Assembly: GCA_023014485.1 (NCBI GenBank)
Contig: JAJOZX010001868.1
Coordinates: forward strand, 440,001 to 504,000
Direction: 5' to 3'
Length of the DNA stretch: 64,000 nt
From: Bathynomus jamesi
Taxonomy: Eukaryota; Arthropoda; Malacostraca; Isopoda; Cirolanidae
In this document: positions 33,459 through 44,278 of the stretch, piece by piece
Position numbering within the stretch: position 1 is the stretch's first letter
How the letters are laid out: each line of letters opens with the position of its first letter
Program-made: the position numbers and the translations under genes
The notes under the pieces: generated by a model
What the model was told of the DNA's origin: nothing
The model's input: only the letters and a program-made list of their open reading frames with translations
Databases searched by the model: none

Positions 33459-33459
33459 A

Positions 33460-36428
33460 CAAGGGCGGCTCTGGCCTAGAGGCTGTAAGGCTGCAGACCC
33501 CCCAACTAAAATGACGAATAATGCGTCTCTACGGTCTCTATTTTATTTAAAGTGTTGTATTAAACAAAAAATGATTCTAAACTAAACTGATTTTTATATA
33601 TTAATAATGTGACGAAATAAAGATAACTTCCAGCAAACAATGATGAATAAAAGGTTATTTAAAATGTAATATAAATATAGGGCCTACCGCGCTGAGATGT
33701 AAATTTTAAGGCTGCAATCGTGCAGTCTATACACAGTATACAGGGTATGAGATTTAGTGAGGACTGTGAGGTGAGTGCGGTCACTGCACTGCTGCCAGGT
33801 GCACGATGTCCCTAATGATTAATTTCACGTTTAATTCGCTATATTTGATGAAAGTTGATCTATTTAAATTATACTTCCGTCACCGTGTGTTAATATCAAA
33901 CTATTAAAAACTGAATTTTCAAATACATTATTGGTAAAGTAGAAGATAATATATGATATGATATGCAGCAAAATTTGGATCTTTTAAGTCTGCAGCAGAT
34001 GCAGCCTGCTAGCGTACAGTTGCAGACGGCACGTGACGGCAGTGTTCGGACGCTGGTTATCAAGTGTGGTCAGTCATTGTTTCCTGTGCTAGGCTGATCG
34101 TGCTTCTTTTTCAGTTAAATTTATTATTGTGAACCAGATTTCTACTTGGTTATTTTGATTCAATTAGCTTATCTAAAACTTTTATTTCTCCCTTACATAC
34201 AAGCCATGGAAACGTTTTTGAAATCAATTAAATTTTCAAGCCTAACCTACCTCGAAAAGGTTGAAATTAAAAACAAAGGCCGTCCAACTCCTGCTTTAAA
34301 TATAGAAGAGACAGGTAAAAGTAGAAATAAGGATTACGTTCGCAAATTTAATTCAGCTATTTATGATAAACATGATTGGATTTGTGGCTGTGAACAAAGT
34401 AATTCTCTGTTCTGTTTCCCATGTTTATTATTTGGAGGAGAAAGTGAATGGACAACGAATGGCATTTCTAAGTTGAAAAACTTGCCTCCAAAGATAATAA
34501 AGCACCAGCAAAGCCAAAAACATTTGATAAACTTAGTGAACTTATCTTTTCTTGGTAAAGTGAATATCAGAAATCAGCTGAGTGAAGCACATAGACAATC
34601 GATTGACAGACATAATGAATTAGTGAAAAGAAATAGGGGCGTCTATCTAAAATTATTGATTGCATATTATTCTGCGGCAAATTTGAGTTGCCATTACGTG
34701 GCCATGATGAGAGTGACTCTTCCCAAAATCCAGGAGTATTTCGCGGTTTGATTGATTTCTTGTGTAAATCAGATCCTAGTGTAGAATCTCATTTCCGGAC
34801 TGCTACAGCTTTTAAGGGAACTTCAAAAACGATTCAAAATGAATTATTAGATTCTATATTATTTCTTTGCAAAAAGAATATCAAGGAAGAGATTGAAAAA
34901 ACTGACTACTTAGCTGTAATGTGTGATGAAACAACGGATATTTATAATAAATCACAAATGGCAATAGTGTTCAGATATGAACTAAAAGGAAACCCCGTTG
35001 AACGGTTTTGGAGTTTCTTCAACCCTCCAAATCTCACTGGAGAAGCTTTATCCGAAATACTCCTCAATGAACTGAATAGTTTACTATCTAATAAGGAGAA
35101 ACTTATAGCTCAAACTTATGACGGAGCTGCTGCTCTTAGTGGAAAGCAGAAAGGCGTCCAAACAAGAATAAAAGAAGTCTATAAAAATGCTCATTACGTA
35201 CATTGTTACGCACATCAACTGAACTTAATAATTAAGAAAGCAACATCAAAAATTAGCAAAGCAAGAGTTTTTTTCAATAGCTTGTCTGGAATTCCTGCAT
35301 TCTTTTCAAAATCCCCTCAAAGAACAGCTGAATTAGAAAATATTACTCATCGAATTCCACAAGTATCAGCAACTAAATGGAATTTTAAAAGTCGAACAGT
35401 AAACGCTGTATACGAAAGAAAAGATGAACTAATCGAGTGCTGCAGCATTTCAGAAACCTCTCAGTCAAAGGAAACTGGACTTGCAGCAGCTGGTATTAAA
35501 AGAATGCTAAATGATCCGGAATTTACTTTTTGGCTGGAATTCTTCAGTAAAATAATGCCCCAAGTTGAAATTTTATTCGCACAATTTCAATGTAGGTGTA
35601 TTGAAGCAACAACCGCACAATCCTATGTAAACAAATTTACTGCTGCTATTGAAAACATTAAGCAAGAATATGAACACTTTTCTGAACAAAACAACTCAAA
35701 TGAAGGAAATAAAAAGAGGAAGTTTTCAACTACTAATGAAACATCAATTGCAACAGATGTCTGCGATATAATTATCCAAGAATGTACTAATAGATTTAGC
35801 TTTACTGGCCATCTTGAATCCAGTAAACTGCTACTAAGAAATTGTTTTGAATCTTATCTTAAAGACTTTCCAACTGTGGAACTCGGCAAAGCTGTTGAAG
35901 CATATCCAATGCTTGACAAATTAAAACTCAAAACGGAACTATCCGTTCTTTATGGTCGAGACGATATCTGCTCAAACGACAAGCTCACTGATTTATTAAG
36001 TGTTCTCTTGGACAATAATTTAGAATCAGCATTTTCAGAAACAGTTAAACTTGTAAAAATTTTAATAACAACGCCCATGACATCAGCTGAAACTGAAAGA
36101 TGCTTTTCAACCTTAAAAAGAATAAAAACATTTCTTAGAAACTCGATGTTGAATCAAAGGCTCACGGCTTTAGCAATGCTGTCAATTGAAAATAGAATGA
36201 TAAGTGATATCAACAATTTTAATGAAAAAGTGATTGATCATTTTGCAACGTCCAGAACCCGAAAAATGGATTTTATATTTAAATAAAATCATTTCATCCA
36301 TTGGTAAGTAACCATACTAAGTATTTATAATTGAACTATTATTTTATTAAGCTAGTTTTCTTAATTTTTGTACCTTAAGTATTTTCGAAAGCTACAGCCT
36401 TCCCACTTTATCGAGCCTAGAGCCGCCA

Positions 36429-36431
<3 letters not shown>
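33460..36431 (+). mobile_element. hAT transposon 2, nested in the Polinton
   Basis: Ends CAAGGGCGGCTCTGGCCTAG and the inverse of CAGTGGCGGCTCTAGGCTCG, flanked by TATATATA (33,452-33,459 and 36,432-36,439; expected 8 bp, but in a TA microsatellite so not independent proof). It carries one transposase gene with a single frameshift and is much better preserved than hAT 1. Confidence 0.88.
34206..36286 (+). pseudogene. hAT transposase, ZMYM1/TTF-type, single frameshift
   Basis: Start METFLKSIKF at 34,206. The TTF-type finger is near residue 60-80 (WICGCEQSNSLFCFPCLLFG). After a one-step frameshift at about 34,685 the frame runs unbroken to 36,286. The continuation shows LRGHDESDSS, the catalytic-region motifs AVMCDETTDIYN and AQTYDGAAALSG, CYAHQLNLII, and the C-terminal dimerisation segment SAETERCFSTLKRIKTFLRN. 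Full length is about 690 residues, normal for this group. Except for the one shift it looks intact, so the insertion into the Polinton is fairly recent. Confidence 0.9.
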
Positions 36432-36442
<11 letters not shown>

Positions 36443-36472
<30 letters not shown>

Positions 36473-36785
36473 AACGAATAAACAACTCGTGTGCACGCAC
36501 ACACACACACGAGGAAAAGGAGACACTGTCAATTCGAATCGTCCCCTAGAGACCTTTTCGGCCGAGGGTTAATCCTTCTGCAATCTATTCGAGCAAAAAC
36601 CACCGCTCACTTCAAAATATTAATATTATCATTATGATGTCTACAATGAAAATATTTTATATTTACGCGTAATTTGTATGGTGTCATATTCTTAGGTAAC
36701 ATCTCTGTTATTGAAAGAAATACACACAATTATATTAAATAACAATCAGCGAAATAAATAAGGTAGGCATACCTGAATGTACTAA

Positions 36786-36846
<61 letters not shown>

Positions 36847-37490
36847 AGAGAGCGAGAGTTTTGTTCAAATAAAGGAATCCAGTGGTGGCCAACCGATGCG
36901 TGCCATTTTTAGGTTTAATTCGGATGCGCAAAAAAAAAAAAAAAATTGTGAAAAAATTACTAAACTTGTAAGTAAAAATAAAAATATAATATTTACCTTA
37001 AATAGAAATATGTGAAAAATATTTACCTTAATTTTAGTTAACTACATCTTAACTGCTTAAATCTTTGATTTTTAATATTTAGTGTTAGAAGTGAAAATTT
37101 AGCACAATTCATACTAGACCTCGATGCGACACTTCAAAGTACTTGATAATATTTTGGGAAAAAATGGAAATATTATTTTCTCGAAAACTATGGGTGATAG
37201 AAAAATTCTGAAACCATATTTGGAATCAGTATCAAAAGTTCTATAAGAATCACCAAATAATTTTCAAGAAATGTTGTTCCCTAGTGTAATTTCTCGCCGA
37301 ATTGGAAAGGTTTTCACTCCGCCTTAGACCCACAGTTTAACGTGGAAACCGAATGCTCTTTTAAAAATATAATTAGGATATATTTCTTTATTATAAAGTC
37401 CTCTCGATTACATTAGTGACTAATGATCCGGGAATAGTGGGGGAAAAATATTGACATGGTAAAGACAGCAAGGAGTAATACGAGCATTAA
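36443..37490. other. Polinton left noncoding arm, no gene seen
   Basis: AT-rich with long (TA)n at 36,791-36,842 and an A tract at 36,930. No frame with family resemblance. Confidence 0.6.
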
Positions 37491-37498
37491 ATCTATTG

Positions 37499-37546
37499 GA
37501 GAAAATATAAAGATGCCATTACTCGTCCGGACCCGTTATAGCGGAT
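37499..37546. repeat. inverted counterpart of 33,277-33,325
   Basis: AAAATATAAAGATG...CCGTTATAGCGGATTG matches the reverse complement of 33,277-33,325 with a few mismatches. Without the nested hAT the pair would be about 1.2 kb apart. It may be a former insertion or subterminal Polinton repeat. Confidence 0.65.
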
Positions 37547-37632
37547 TGGTACAAGTCATAGCTCCACCCAGCTACACTGGCAGCCAATCACTACGAACAT
37601 CTGGTCTTTTGGGGCGGAGCTTGGCGATTGTG

Positions 37633-37670
37633 CATATAAAAGGGGATATTTTTCAGTTGGGAGTAACAGT
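37633..37670 (+). promoter_or_regulatory. core promoter: TATA box and initiator
   Basis: TATAAAA at 37,635-37,641, followed by the arthropod-type initiator TCAGT at 37,653-37,657 and a second CAGT at about 37,667. The downstream ATG at 37,709 sits in CCACCATGG. This is the clearest RNA polymerase II promoter in the element, facing right. Confidence 0.7.
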
Positions 37671-37708
37671 AGCTATTTTCGCGTCAGTGAATAATCATTC
37701 CCTCCACC

Positions 37709-38245
37709 ATGGACCTGTACGTCTCCCCGGATTTGTATGAAGAAAGTGACACTGCAGCATTAACGGCAATTAATCTTTTTAACGCGATTGACCGTGATGA
37801 ATTATTTCCAACGCAAACCGTTGAAGATATTTGCAGTGACGCTCCTTACAATCCGACGCAAGGGACTACCATAGAAATGTAAGTGACTATAATTCGATTT
37901 ATATATATGGAGTTGTAGTATCTCGTCAAATACTTCATTTAGATACTAGCCAAAAATCGAAATTTTTTTTTATGGCAATCAATGTTATTTGGTTTTACCT
38001 CTTATACCCATTATGCTAAAATCGAAATTTTTTATGGTAATCAATGTTATTCCTCTTAAATGAACCAAAGATATCTTCACATAATGGGGATCTGTCTGAA
38101 TACTCTGTATATGTTTTAAAAGAATGAACATTATTCCTTTAAGGTCCGATGAGGATTTGACACGTGTTATACAATCTTTTGAAGAATCTCGTGTCATGAA
38201 TACGGAGGATATACTGATCAGTCAGCAATGTCACACCGAAATAAT
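37709..38245 (+). CDS. two small acidic exons of unknown product, possible leader of a spliced gene
   Basis: Exon 1 37,709-37,878 starts at CCACCATGG and encodes an acidic, Asp/Glu-rich stretch (MDLYVSPDLYEESD). It ends AT|GTAAGT. Exon 2 38,144-38,245 begins after CTTTAAG and again ends AT|GTAAGT. Both introns are phase 2 and the reading frame stays open across the first. Read unspliced, each exon would stop at once in ATG TAA, so the second exon either ends the protein (about 91 residues) or donates to a later exon. The acceptor at 44,279, before the polymerase region, has the matching phase. I recognise no domain. Confidence 0.6.
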
Positions 38246-38365
38246 GTAAGTGTTTTTCGAGCTTTATGGGGTAAGACAATATATTTTCATAAATTTATTA
38301 AATGAAAGAAATCAGTACAATAACCAACTACAGAATATACCGTTACAAATATACGAACAAAAACA

Positions 38366-38848
38366 TTATACTATACAACGAGTACGTACAATTGGAAAAC
38401 GGATTTTTATCTGTCTGCATACCATTTCATCGTTTCGGCGAGTGTGACACGGGTCAAATAAATTTAAAAAATTTATAAATTCTTTATCACATGACATATG
38501 CGTGAGAAATGAGACGCAGTACATTCCGCAAACATTACTAAAATATCCTTGTATACGAAATGGGTTCCATACAACTTCGGGAATATGTAACTGAGCGAGA
38601 AATTTTACAATAATAGGGTCACTCCAGGGTTGAGTACCGAGTGAATCAAAATAGTACAGGCGCTGTCTATTTTTAAAATAGACAGCGATCCAGTGAATCC
38701 CTTCATTACCGATGACATCTGTGTTCACAATAAGACTACCGCATTCTCGCGTACTTGGCAAACTCAATGTTTCATTCTTCGCAAACACGCCGATAAATTT
38801 GGAACGTGTGACTCGTTCCATTACTTTCTGAAGTGTATTAGCATCCAT
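38366..38848 (-). CDS. PRO: Polinton adenain-like cysteine protease
   Basis: Complete 160-residue frame, no break. The catalytic set can be read directly: H52 in GIHWIAVYF, D68 in YYFDSLG, oxyanion Q100 and nucleophile C107 in IQGYFSNVCGMYC, with six residues between Q and C as in adenoviral protease. It belongs to the Ulp1/adenain C5-C48 fold and in Polintons is expected to mature capsid proteins. It directly follows the major capsid gene (1 bp between stop and start), the usual order. Length is slightly short of typical but all active-site parts are present. Confidence 0.92.
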   Translation of the reverse strand: MDANTLQKVMERVTRSKFIGVFAKNETLSLPSTRECGSLIVNTDVIGNEGIHWIAVYFKNRQRLYYFDSLGTQPWSDPIIVKFLAQLHIPEVVWNPFRIQGYFSNVCGMYCVSFLTHMSCDKEFINFLNLFDPCHTRRNDEMVCRQIKIRFPIVRTRCIV

Positions 38849-38849
38849 T

Positions 38850-40151
38850 TTAAAAGTCAGTGATAACGCTCCTAAATCTATCTACTTCTATTAGGGCTTG
38901 CGATTCGAGATATACTAGTACACTAATAGGAGCGTCTATAGGCTTGGCGAATTCCAGCCGCACTGAGATGTTTCCGCTCTGCTGTGGGGTTAAATGGGTA
39001 TTTACGCTAGCAGATAAGTCAGGTGTAATGTCAAACGGATAAAGGTTAAATTGATCAATGAATTCTTCCTGCGTTACCCCATTACCAAGCTCATCACAAT
39101 CACCTGCAATATGGGTCAGATTACTATAGGCTCTGGCACAAAGAGGTAACACAGCGTCTGATGAATAGTCCGTACCCATTGTTCCACCCAAAGCAGTGCC
39201 ATTAACGTATAGAGTTATATTTTTAAGTCCGAAATTCTCGAATTTAAAGGCACTCTTTTTATATTTTCCATTCACCGAAGCATGGTCCTGCATGCCGATT
39301 AATATCCTTTTAGGAAGATTTCCCAGGGCAATGTTTTCTATCTGCTTCGATGCCAACCCTGCAGGAACCGTATATAGTTTGATTTGCACTCTGTTAATAG
39401 GATATTTCACTGTAGCGTTTAGTAAATTTTTCTCAATTTCTAGTTGTTTTGGTGAACTTAATTTCACTCGCCGTACGCGGAGGTATGTGTCCATAATGTG
39501 AACCACAACGGGCTTTGCACCCTCTTCTTGATCAGCATCCAGATTTAAGCAGATCTCAGGACTCGTGCGGGTGAGCTTTATTTTCATATCCACCCCGTTG
39601 ACAAGCAACTTCTCCTGGAAAGTGAAATCTGTGTGCAACCGTCCAAAACACTCGTATATTTTCTTTTTAGAATTTTTAAATTTGTCCTTTATACTATTTT
39701 CATCTTTAGTTTGATAATATCCCTCGGCACTTAAAAAGGTAGCCTTCGCTTCTTTGGAAAAGTTGAGGACATTTTCCAGATAGGCTCGTAGATGATAGTA
39801 CCCCGTGCCTGCCGATATGTTGGTCTGATTTAAATATACGTCACACTGGTTGAATATGGAGTGCAGAAAGTTTGTTTCAGGGTATACAGCATATTTGTCA
39901 TCGCAGACCGTTCCATCAGAATGGGCTATACGTAGCTTAGCGTACATGTGCACACAGCTTGGATCAAAAAAGTAAGGGCCTGAGCTGGGTATCACGAATT
40001 CTATAGGTGCACTCGGGGAACTAATTGTGTTTAAAGGGTTAATTGTAATAAAGTCACTGTGCTCAATAGAAACTTGGGTTGGAGGCAGCTCAAAAAGGGA
40101 CAGCTCCGATTTACAGCATTGTGAACTACATGGGTGGATGAAGCGTGCCAT
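38850..40151 (-). CDS. MCP: Polinton major capsid protein (double jelly-roll)
   Basis: Unbroken frame of 434-450 residues. I prefer the Met at 40,151 (MARFIHPCSSQCC) because the preceding SELSLFELPPTQVSIE is where family members begin; the frame is open from 40,202. Features seen: PIEFVIPSSGPYFFDPS near the start, HMYAKLRI, NFLHSIFNQCDVYLN, YHLRAYLENVLNFS, and NITLYVNGTALGG, in the order usual for adintovirus/Polinton hexon-like proteins. It would build the icosahedral shell with the penton protein encoded upstream on the same strand. No stop or shift is visible, unlike most neighbours. Confidence 0.9.
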   Translation of the reverse strand: MARFIHPCSSQCCKSELSLFELPPTQVSIEHSDFITINPLNTISSPSAPIEFVIPSSGPYFFDPSCVHMYAKLRIAHSDGTVCDDKYAVYPETNFLHSIFNQCDVYLNQTNISAGTGYYHLRAYLENVLNFSKEAKATFLSAEGYYQTKDENSIKDKFKNSKKKIYECFGRLHTDFTFQEKLLVNGVDMKIKLTRTSPEICLNLDADQEEGAKPVVVHIMDTYLRVRRVKLSSPKQLEIEKNLLNATVKYPINRVQIKLYTVPAGLASKQIENIALGNLPKRILIGMQDHASVNGKYKKSAFKFENFGLKNITLYVNGTALGGTMGTDYSSDAVLPLCARAYSNLTHIAGDCDELGNGVTQEEFIDQFNLYPFDITPDLSASVNTHLTPQQSGNISVRLEFAKPIDAPISVLVYLESQALIEVDRFRSVITDF

Positions 40152-40225
40152 GGCGAAATAGTGACTCCTCTCTCGACAAGTGGTAAACAAACTATGATTC
40201 ATGAGATCAATGTCCTTAGCTTATA

Positions 40226-40625
40226 TCAGTCAAAAAAGTGGTCAACCATAGGTTTCATTCGCTTACAGCACTTCTTTTTTGATAGCCTTTTACGTTTAAT
40301 ACCACGTGACCCCTTCTTCTTCGGGGCCCTCTTCTTCTTCCCGCCACCACGCATTTTTCTCTTTGCATCTTTGATGATTTCGTCCCGTGTACGCTTTAAA
40401 TGTTTTTTTAGAGCTTCTTTAGGTTTAGCCCCGGCCAATATGTCTTCTGCAGTGTTAAGGCCTGATTGTAGCGCTTTCCTTCCAAGGTATCTGGCCCCCT
40501 CTTCAGCAAAGGAACAGCCGTACGTAGTATGGATGAAAAAATGGATCCAAGTCCACTACCGCGCTGGTATCGCACCCTCGATAGACGGTGAAAGGCTTTC
40601 TATCCATTATAACTCAGTGCGTCGA
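40226..40625 (-). pseudogene. Polinton minor capsid / core protein, pVI-like, frameshifted
   Basis: The minus strand first shows the family hallmark GSGLGSIFSSILRTAVPLL (about 40,585-40,530), then, in another frame, RYLGRKALQSGLNTAEDIL and a very basic tail (KKHLKRTRDEIIKDAKRK, GGGKKKRAPKKKGS) ending at 40,226. The amphipathic Gly-rich head plus basic tail resembles adenovirus pVI/pX-type internal proteins, which act in membrane disruption or genome condensation. The frame changes in a G run near 40,495, and the region before 40,590 also loses its frame. Confidence 0.75.
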
Positions 40626-41460
40626 AAGTGTAGCTTCACTGTTAAGCTCCCGTTACCGAATGGGAAGTTTTCACCCTCAATCGTTCTTATATATATTGAG
40701 ATATTGGTTATTAAATTAGTTGCGACATTCACATAATGGGGTCTGTCATATGTAATACTCAAACTCCTTCCTCTATGGTTGGGGATGTGAGCAATGCGCA
40801 GCAGGCGTGCCTGGGTATCCCCAACAAACTGGTGCTCCACTATATTACTGTAAATATAGCACATGTCTGGGGACCTTTCAGCCAATTTCTCCATCTTCAA
40901 TTGATACATTAATCTGGACAAGTCATGCTGTGTCTCGTGAAATGTGTCTCTTTGGAAGGCTGCGCTATATCGGCCATTGGCTAGAATTTGGAACTTTCTA
41001 TGGTCTTTAATACGTCTGTTAGTCTTTGATTTTAGGATTAGTGTATGTAGGGTTGTTTACGATTTCGTATACTAAATCATTCGTAAGGTTTGAGTTTCTT
41101 AAACTTACGTTTAAGCCTCTCACAACATCCTCGGCCGAACCATATTGACCCGGTCCTAGTCTTACTTCTGTACTGTAATACCGTGCAATTAGTCCGAGCG
41201 ATACGCATAGTTTCATCCATAGCTACCCCAGCTTTTTCACACTCGTCAATGTCTCTAAGAATCGTAAAAACGGTTTCTTTATGTTCAATATTTAAAAAGA
41301 TGGTGTCCAGCTGAATTTCGCATATCCCCACCTCATACGAATCACGACCCAATTCAATGTGCTTGTGGAGTTCTGTTACAAAGTTGGCTAGTGTGTTGTT
41401 AGGGTGTACAGACAGGGACGAGGAGGACGGGAGTGTGACGTAGAAATGGTTAGGAGCCAT
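40607..41460 (-). pseudogene. Polinton penton-like minor capsid protein, frameshifted
   Basis: The N-terminus at 41,460 reads MAPNHFYVTLPSSSSLSVHP and EVGICEIQLDTIF, the standard opening of Polinton single-jelly-roll proteins. The C-terminal part (40,921-40,607) has MCYIYSNIVEHQFVGDTQAR, LLRIAHIP and FPFGNGSLTVKLHFRR, equally typical. Three frames share the coding: 41,460-41,077, 41,216-41,019 and 40,921-40,607. Expected whole length is about 280 residues. The stop lies inside the start of the next gene, a tight arrangement normal for the element. Confidence 0.85.
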
Positions 41461-41468
41461 GTTGCATA

Positions 41469-42522
41469 CTATTTAAGCTTCATTATTGCATCAGCTTTTA
41501 TATAGGTGTTGAAGCTTTCTGGGTACCCTAGCCATTTCACCAGGTACATTTTTCTCTTTCCTGAACCTTTGCTTCCTAAAATTTTCTCAATTTTAAACAC
41601 ATTTTTTCCTAAATTAAACGCAACTTTCTGCAATTCCTCGCGGTAAAAGCCTCCTGAGATTTCTTCCCCATTCAAATCTTCAATGTAATACATCATTATC
41701 TCACCTTTAGGTCTCATAGCCCTAACTTTAAAAATCTCGCGTGTCCATCCTTGCTCAAAACCCTTTGCGAATTTGTTCCCCGAACGCGACAGCCTTACAT
41801 AATCATTGATTTTGAAGCGCGCAGAGTGTGGTGGTGGGTGATCCATCTCTCTCGGGAGCGTACCTCTTTCTAAAACTTCGTTAGGTGTTGTCCCAATCGT
41901 GCGATGGTGTGAGCGGTTGTAGGATGATGCCAATGATTCCAGAATGTCTAGAAATCTGTATGTGTTTTTTGTGTAAAATAACGGTGCATGCGTTCCTTTA
42001 TGGTGCGCTGAACTCTTTCAGCTAAAGAAGCCTTATGTATAGAATTGGTTGTGTAATAGCTGATATTAAACTCTGTCAACATGTTCTGAAAAGCACGGCC
42101 TATAAATTCCTTCCCCATATCCGTACAAAAATAGCCAGGAACCCTGTTTTCTTTTAACATTAGCGTTTTGGTGGCTTTAGCAACTGTTTCAGGTGATTTA
42201 TTTTTCAGAGGAACTAGCCACAGATATCTAGAGAATACGTCTATTATGAATAGAATGTAGCGGTAACCATCGTTATACACAGAATATCTTTGCATGTCTG
42301 TTAAATCTGCTTGCCAAATAGAATCAATCGAGGAAGCCGTTGTCTTGGCTGTTTTAAACCTTTTTCTCACAGGCTTATGAAGCGTATAAGCGTCCTGCTC
42401 CCTCAAAAATCTTTCAACATCTTTTTTTCCTACTCCGTAAAACTTCTGTACAGTCTATCTACGCCGCCGTAAGAGGATGGGTTAGAAATGTCATAATAGC
42501 GTTTAGTTAATACGTTAGCCAT
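41469..42522 (-). pseudogene. INT: Polinton integrase with chromodomain, frameshifted
   Basis: It begins at the ATG at 42,522 (MANVLTKRYYDISNPSSYGG, the usual N-terminal phrase). After a break near 42,440 a 152-residue frame holds the rve core: D34 (IWQADLTDM), D96 (FCTDMGKEF) and E130 (ASLAERVQRTIK). A frameshift near 41,945 leads to the last 154 residues with SYNRSHHRTIGTTPNEV and a chromodomain at the end (VFKIEKILGSKGSG, YLVKWLGYPESFNTYI). D to E spacing is 33 residues, two fewer than the usual 35, lost just before the Glu. The enzyme would insert the element and make the short target duplication. Confidence 0.9.
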
Positions 42523-43245
42523 TTGCGTATTTTAGAGGCACGTGGGTAGGGTTGGTTTAACCTCTTCTTGCTCCTCTTCAAAGGTGTTACCGCCGGGGGT
42601 GACGGCTCCTTCAATTGTGTCACATGCGTTGCATGTTCCAAGTCTTTTAACCTGTTCAGATTTCCTATCAACGTTTTAGGGACATTTATTTGTTGTAGTC
42701 TTGCTTTAATATGCTTCCATCCTGATGGTGATGGCCTATCCCACTTTCTCACCAGATCATGGACAATGTCTACGATATTCGATCCCTGTACCTTTGATCC
42801 TTCCACAATGAGCTCGCCTGTATCGGTCCATTGTATGGCTGGATCCTCATTCAATAGATTATAAAGACTTAAGCCTTTACTCATCAATGTATGTGGGAGG
42901 GTGCTTTTTAATACATGTTCGATATGTTGTGTGGCTAATCTTTTTTTGGTCAGCTGTATCGTCGGGCACAGATCCTATGTCGCCATGTCCATCGTCCCCC
43001 GTGCTGTGCCTAATAACCACAGGAATCTCTGTAGGGCTCTTATAATTTTCGTACTCGTGAAGAAATTTCTGCAGAGCTTCTTGGTATAAGATTCTTTTCT
43101 CATCAGGTGTTTTTTCACTGTTTAATAGGGCTAGCAATTCGCTTTCCATTCTTTTAAGTCTGCTTTTACGGGGATCTAGATCCGTGTCTGGATTCCTTTG
43201 CAGTGAAGCGTACACCTCGTGGGGAATCACTACCACTTTCTTCAT
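42507..43245 (-). pseudogene. conserved Polinton protein of unknown function, frameshifted
   Basis: First part 43,245-42,877 (MKKVVVIPHEVYASL, a Lys/Glu-rich helix, DEKRILYQEALQKFLHEYEN). Second part 42,887-42,507 (LYNLLNEDPAIQWTDTGELI, VDIVHDLVRKW, GWKHIKARLQQINVPKTLIG). This two-part layout with a folded C-terminal unit recurs in Polintons next to the integrase. No catalytic motif is visible. The frames overlap at about 42,880, where one shift is needed. The stop overlaps the integrase start by 16 bp. Confidence 0.75.
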
Positions 43246-43568
43246 TATATTAATCTAGTCAGTAAAGGACCCAAAACTGAAAATAAGATGGGGAGAAATG
43301 ACCCTCCTGTTTGTACAATAATTCGTTTTTTCTTCGCTACAGTTTGACTTTTACGAGCGAGTGCACGTATTATGTTCTTGTAGCGGCGTAGGCGAGCCTT
43401 CTGATGGGTTTTCATTGATACATTGCAATTTATAACGTTAAGACAGATTTCACAGATGCATTTTAAAAAGTCGGCGTCGATATTTTTAATAAACATCTGC
43501 TGCATTGCCCGGGGCAGTCGATGATAGATTTTTATTAATTCACGGTATTTCTTTAGTCTCTTTGTCAT
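43245..43568 (-). CDS. small basic Polinton protein with hydrophobic C-terminus
   Basis: Intact 107-residue frame: helical N-terminus (FLKCICEICLNVINCNV), a basic middle (KARLRRYKNIIRALARKSQ) and a C-terminal GGSFLPILFSVLGPLL hydrophobic stretch. Proteins with this plan lie between the ATPase and the capsid genes in many Polintons and adintoviruses. A role in membrane interaction or as a core protein is suggested by composition, not shown. The stop codon abuts the next gene's start (43,245), and the start overlaps the ATPase end. Confidence 0.75.
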   Translation of the reverse strand: MTKRLKKYRELIKIYHRLPRAMQQMFIKNIDADFLKCICEICLNVINCNVSMKTHQKARLRRYKNIIRALARKSQTVAKKKRIIVQTGGSFLPILFSVLGPLLTRLI

Positions 43569-44197
43569 TCTGGAATATACACCGTTTCAGGCTCGTTTGG
43601 AAATATATTCGTTCGTAGAAGCACTCTAAACGTGTTTCGCGGATGAAGGTCGCAAAGCAAATATCCGTAACGCGTGCTTGTAGCTTCTTTATAAACTTCC
43701 AAAAACTCCTTACGCTGATTCGGGAACATTTGATTGGCTAATACCCCAATTTGTGATACATCTCTACGTTGCGCGAATAAGACTAGATATTGCGTATTTA
43801 ACGACACATCGCGCATGTATCTATTTTTGAAAAATAGATTCTGATTGATGAAGAACACGCTTATGTTAAGATGGTGGGAGAATACTGTAAATGTCTCGGC
43901 AAACGTTTTATCCATCTCCAACATGAGATCGTCAATTACAATATATGTTCATTTCCCTTTAACGAATTAACGTCATATACGCCTTTGTGGAACAAAATAT
44001 CTCTGGTACTCGTTGAACACTGATTGATACGTCGAATAGCACCATATAACTTTATGCACAAATTTCGAGAACATCTCTCCCTTTTCTTTAATGATTTTAA
44101 GCATAAACACAGTTTTACCACATCCTGTAGGTCCAGATATAATACATGTGGATGGGCTCGTGAATCTGAATTTTTCTACAGAGTCCATTTCTAACAC
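43565..44197 (-). pseudogene. ATP: Polinton genome-packaging ATPase (FtsK/HerA, A32-like), frameshifted
   Basis: The N-terminus at 44,197 has KFRFTSPSTCIISGPTGCGK (Walker A GPTGCGKT). After two frame changes between about 43,990 and 43,930 comes the Walker B strand ending VIDDLM, then MLEMDKTFAETFTVFSHH, VFFINQNLFFK (sensor-type N/Q) and FPNQRKEFLEVYKEA. Total about 210 residues, the size normal for the element. In the family this motor fills the capsid with DNA. It is the first gene of the leftward set; the divergent region to the polymerase exon is only 80 bp. Confidence 0.88.
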
Positions 44198-44278
44198 GTC
44201 ACACTCCTAAGTGGGTCATTTACAAAATATTACAAATTTTGAGTGCTGTTCCTTATATTTTGCTTTCTTCTCCCACAG

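Noticed and set aside
39196..39501. Plus-strand frame inside the major capsid gene
   Set aside because: Shadow of an intact, recognisable capsid frame.
40134..40736. 200-codon plus-strand frame over the minor capsid gene
   Set aside because: It is the complement of the pVI-like and penton genes, which have clear family motifs on the minus strand.
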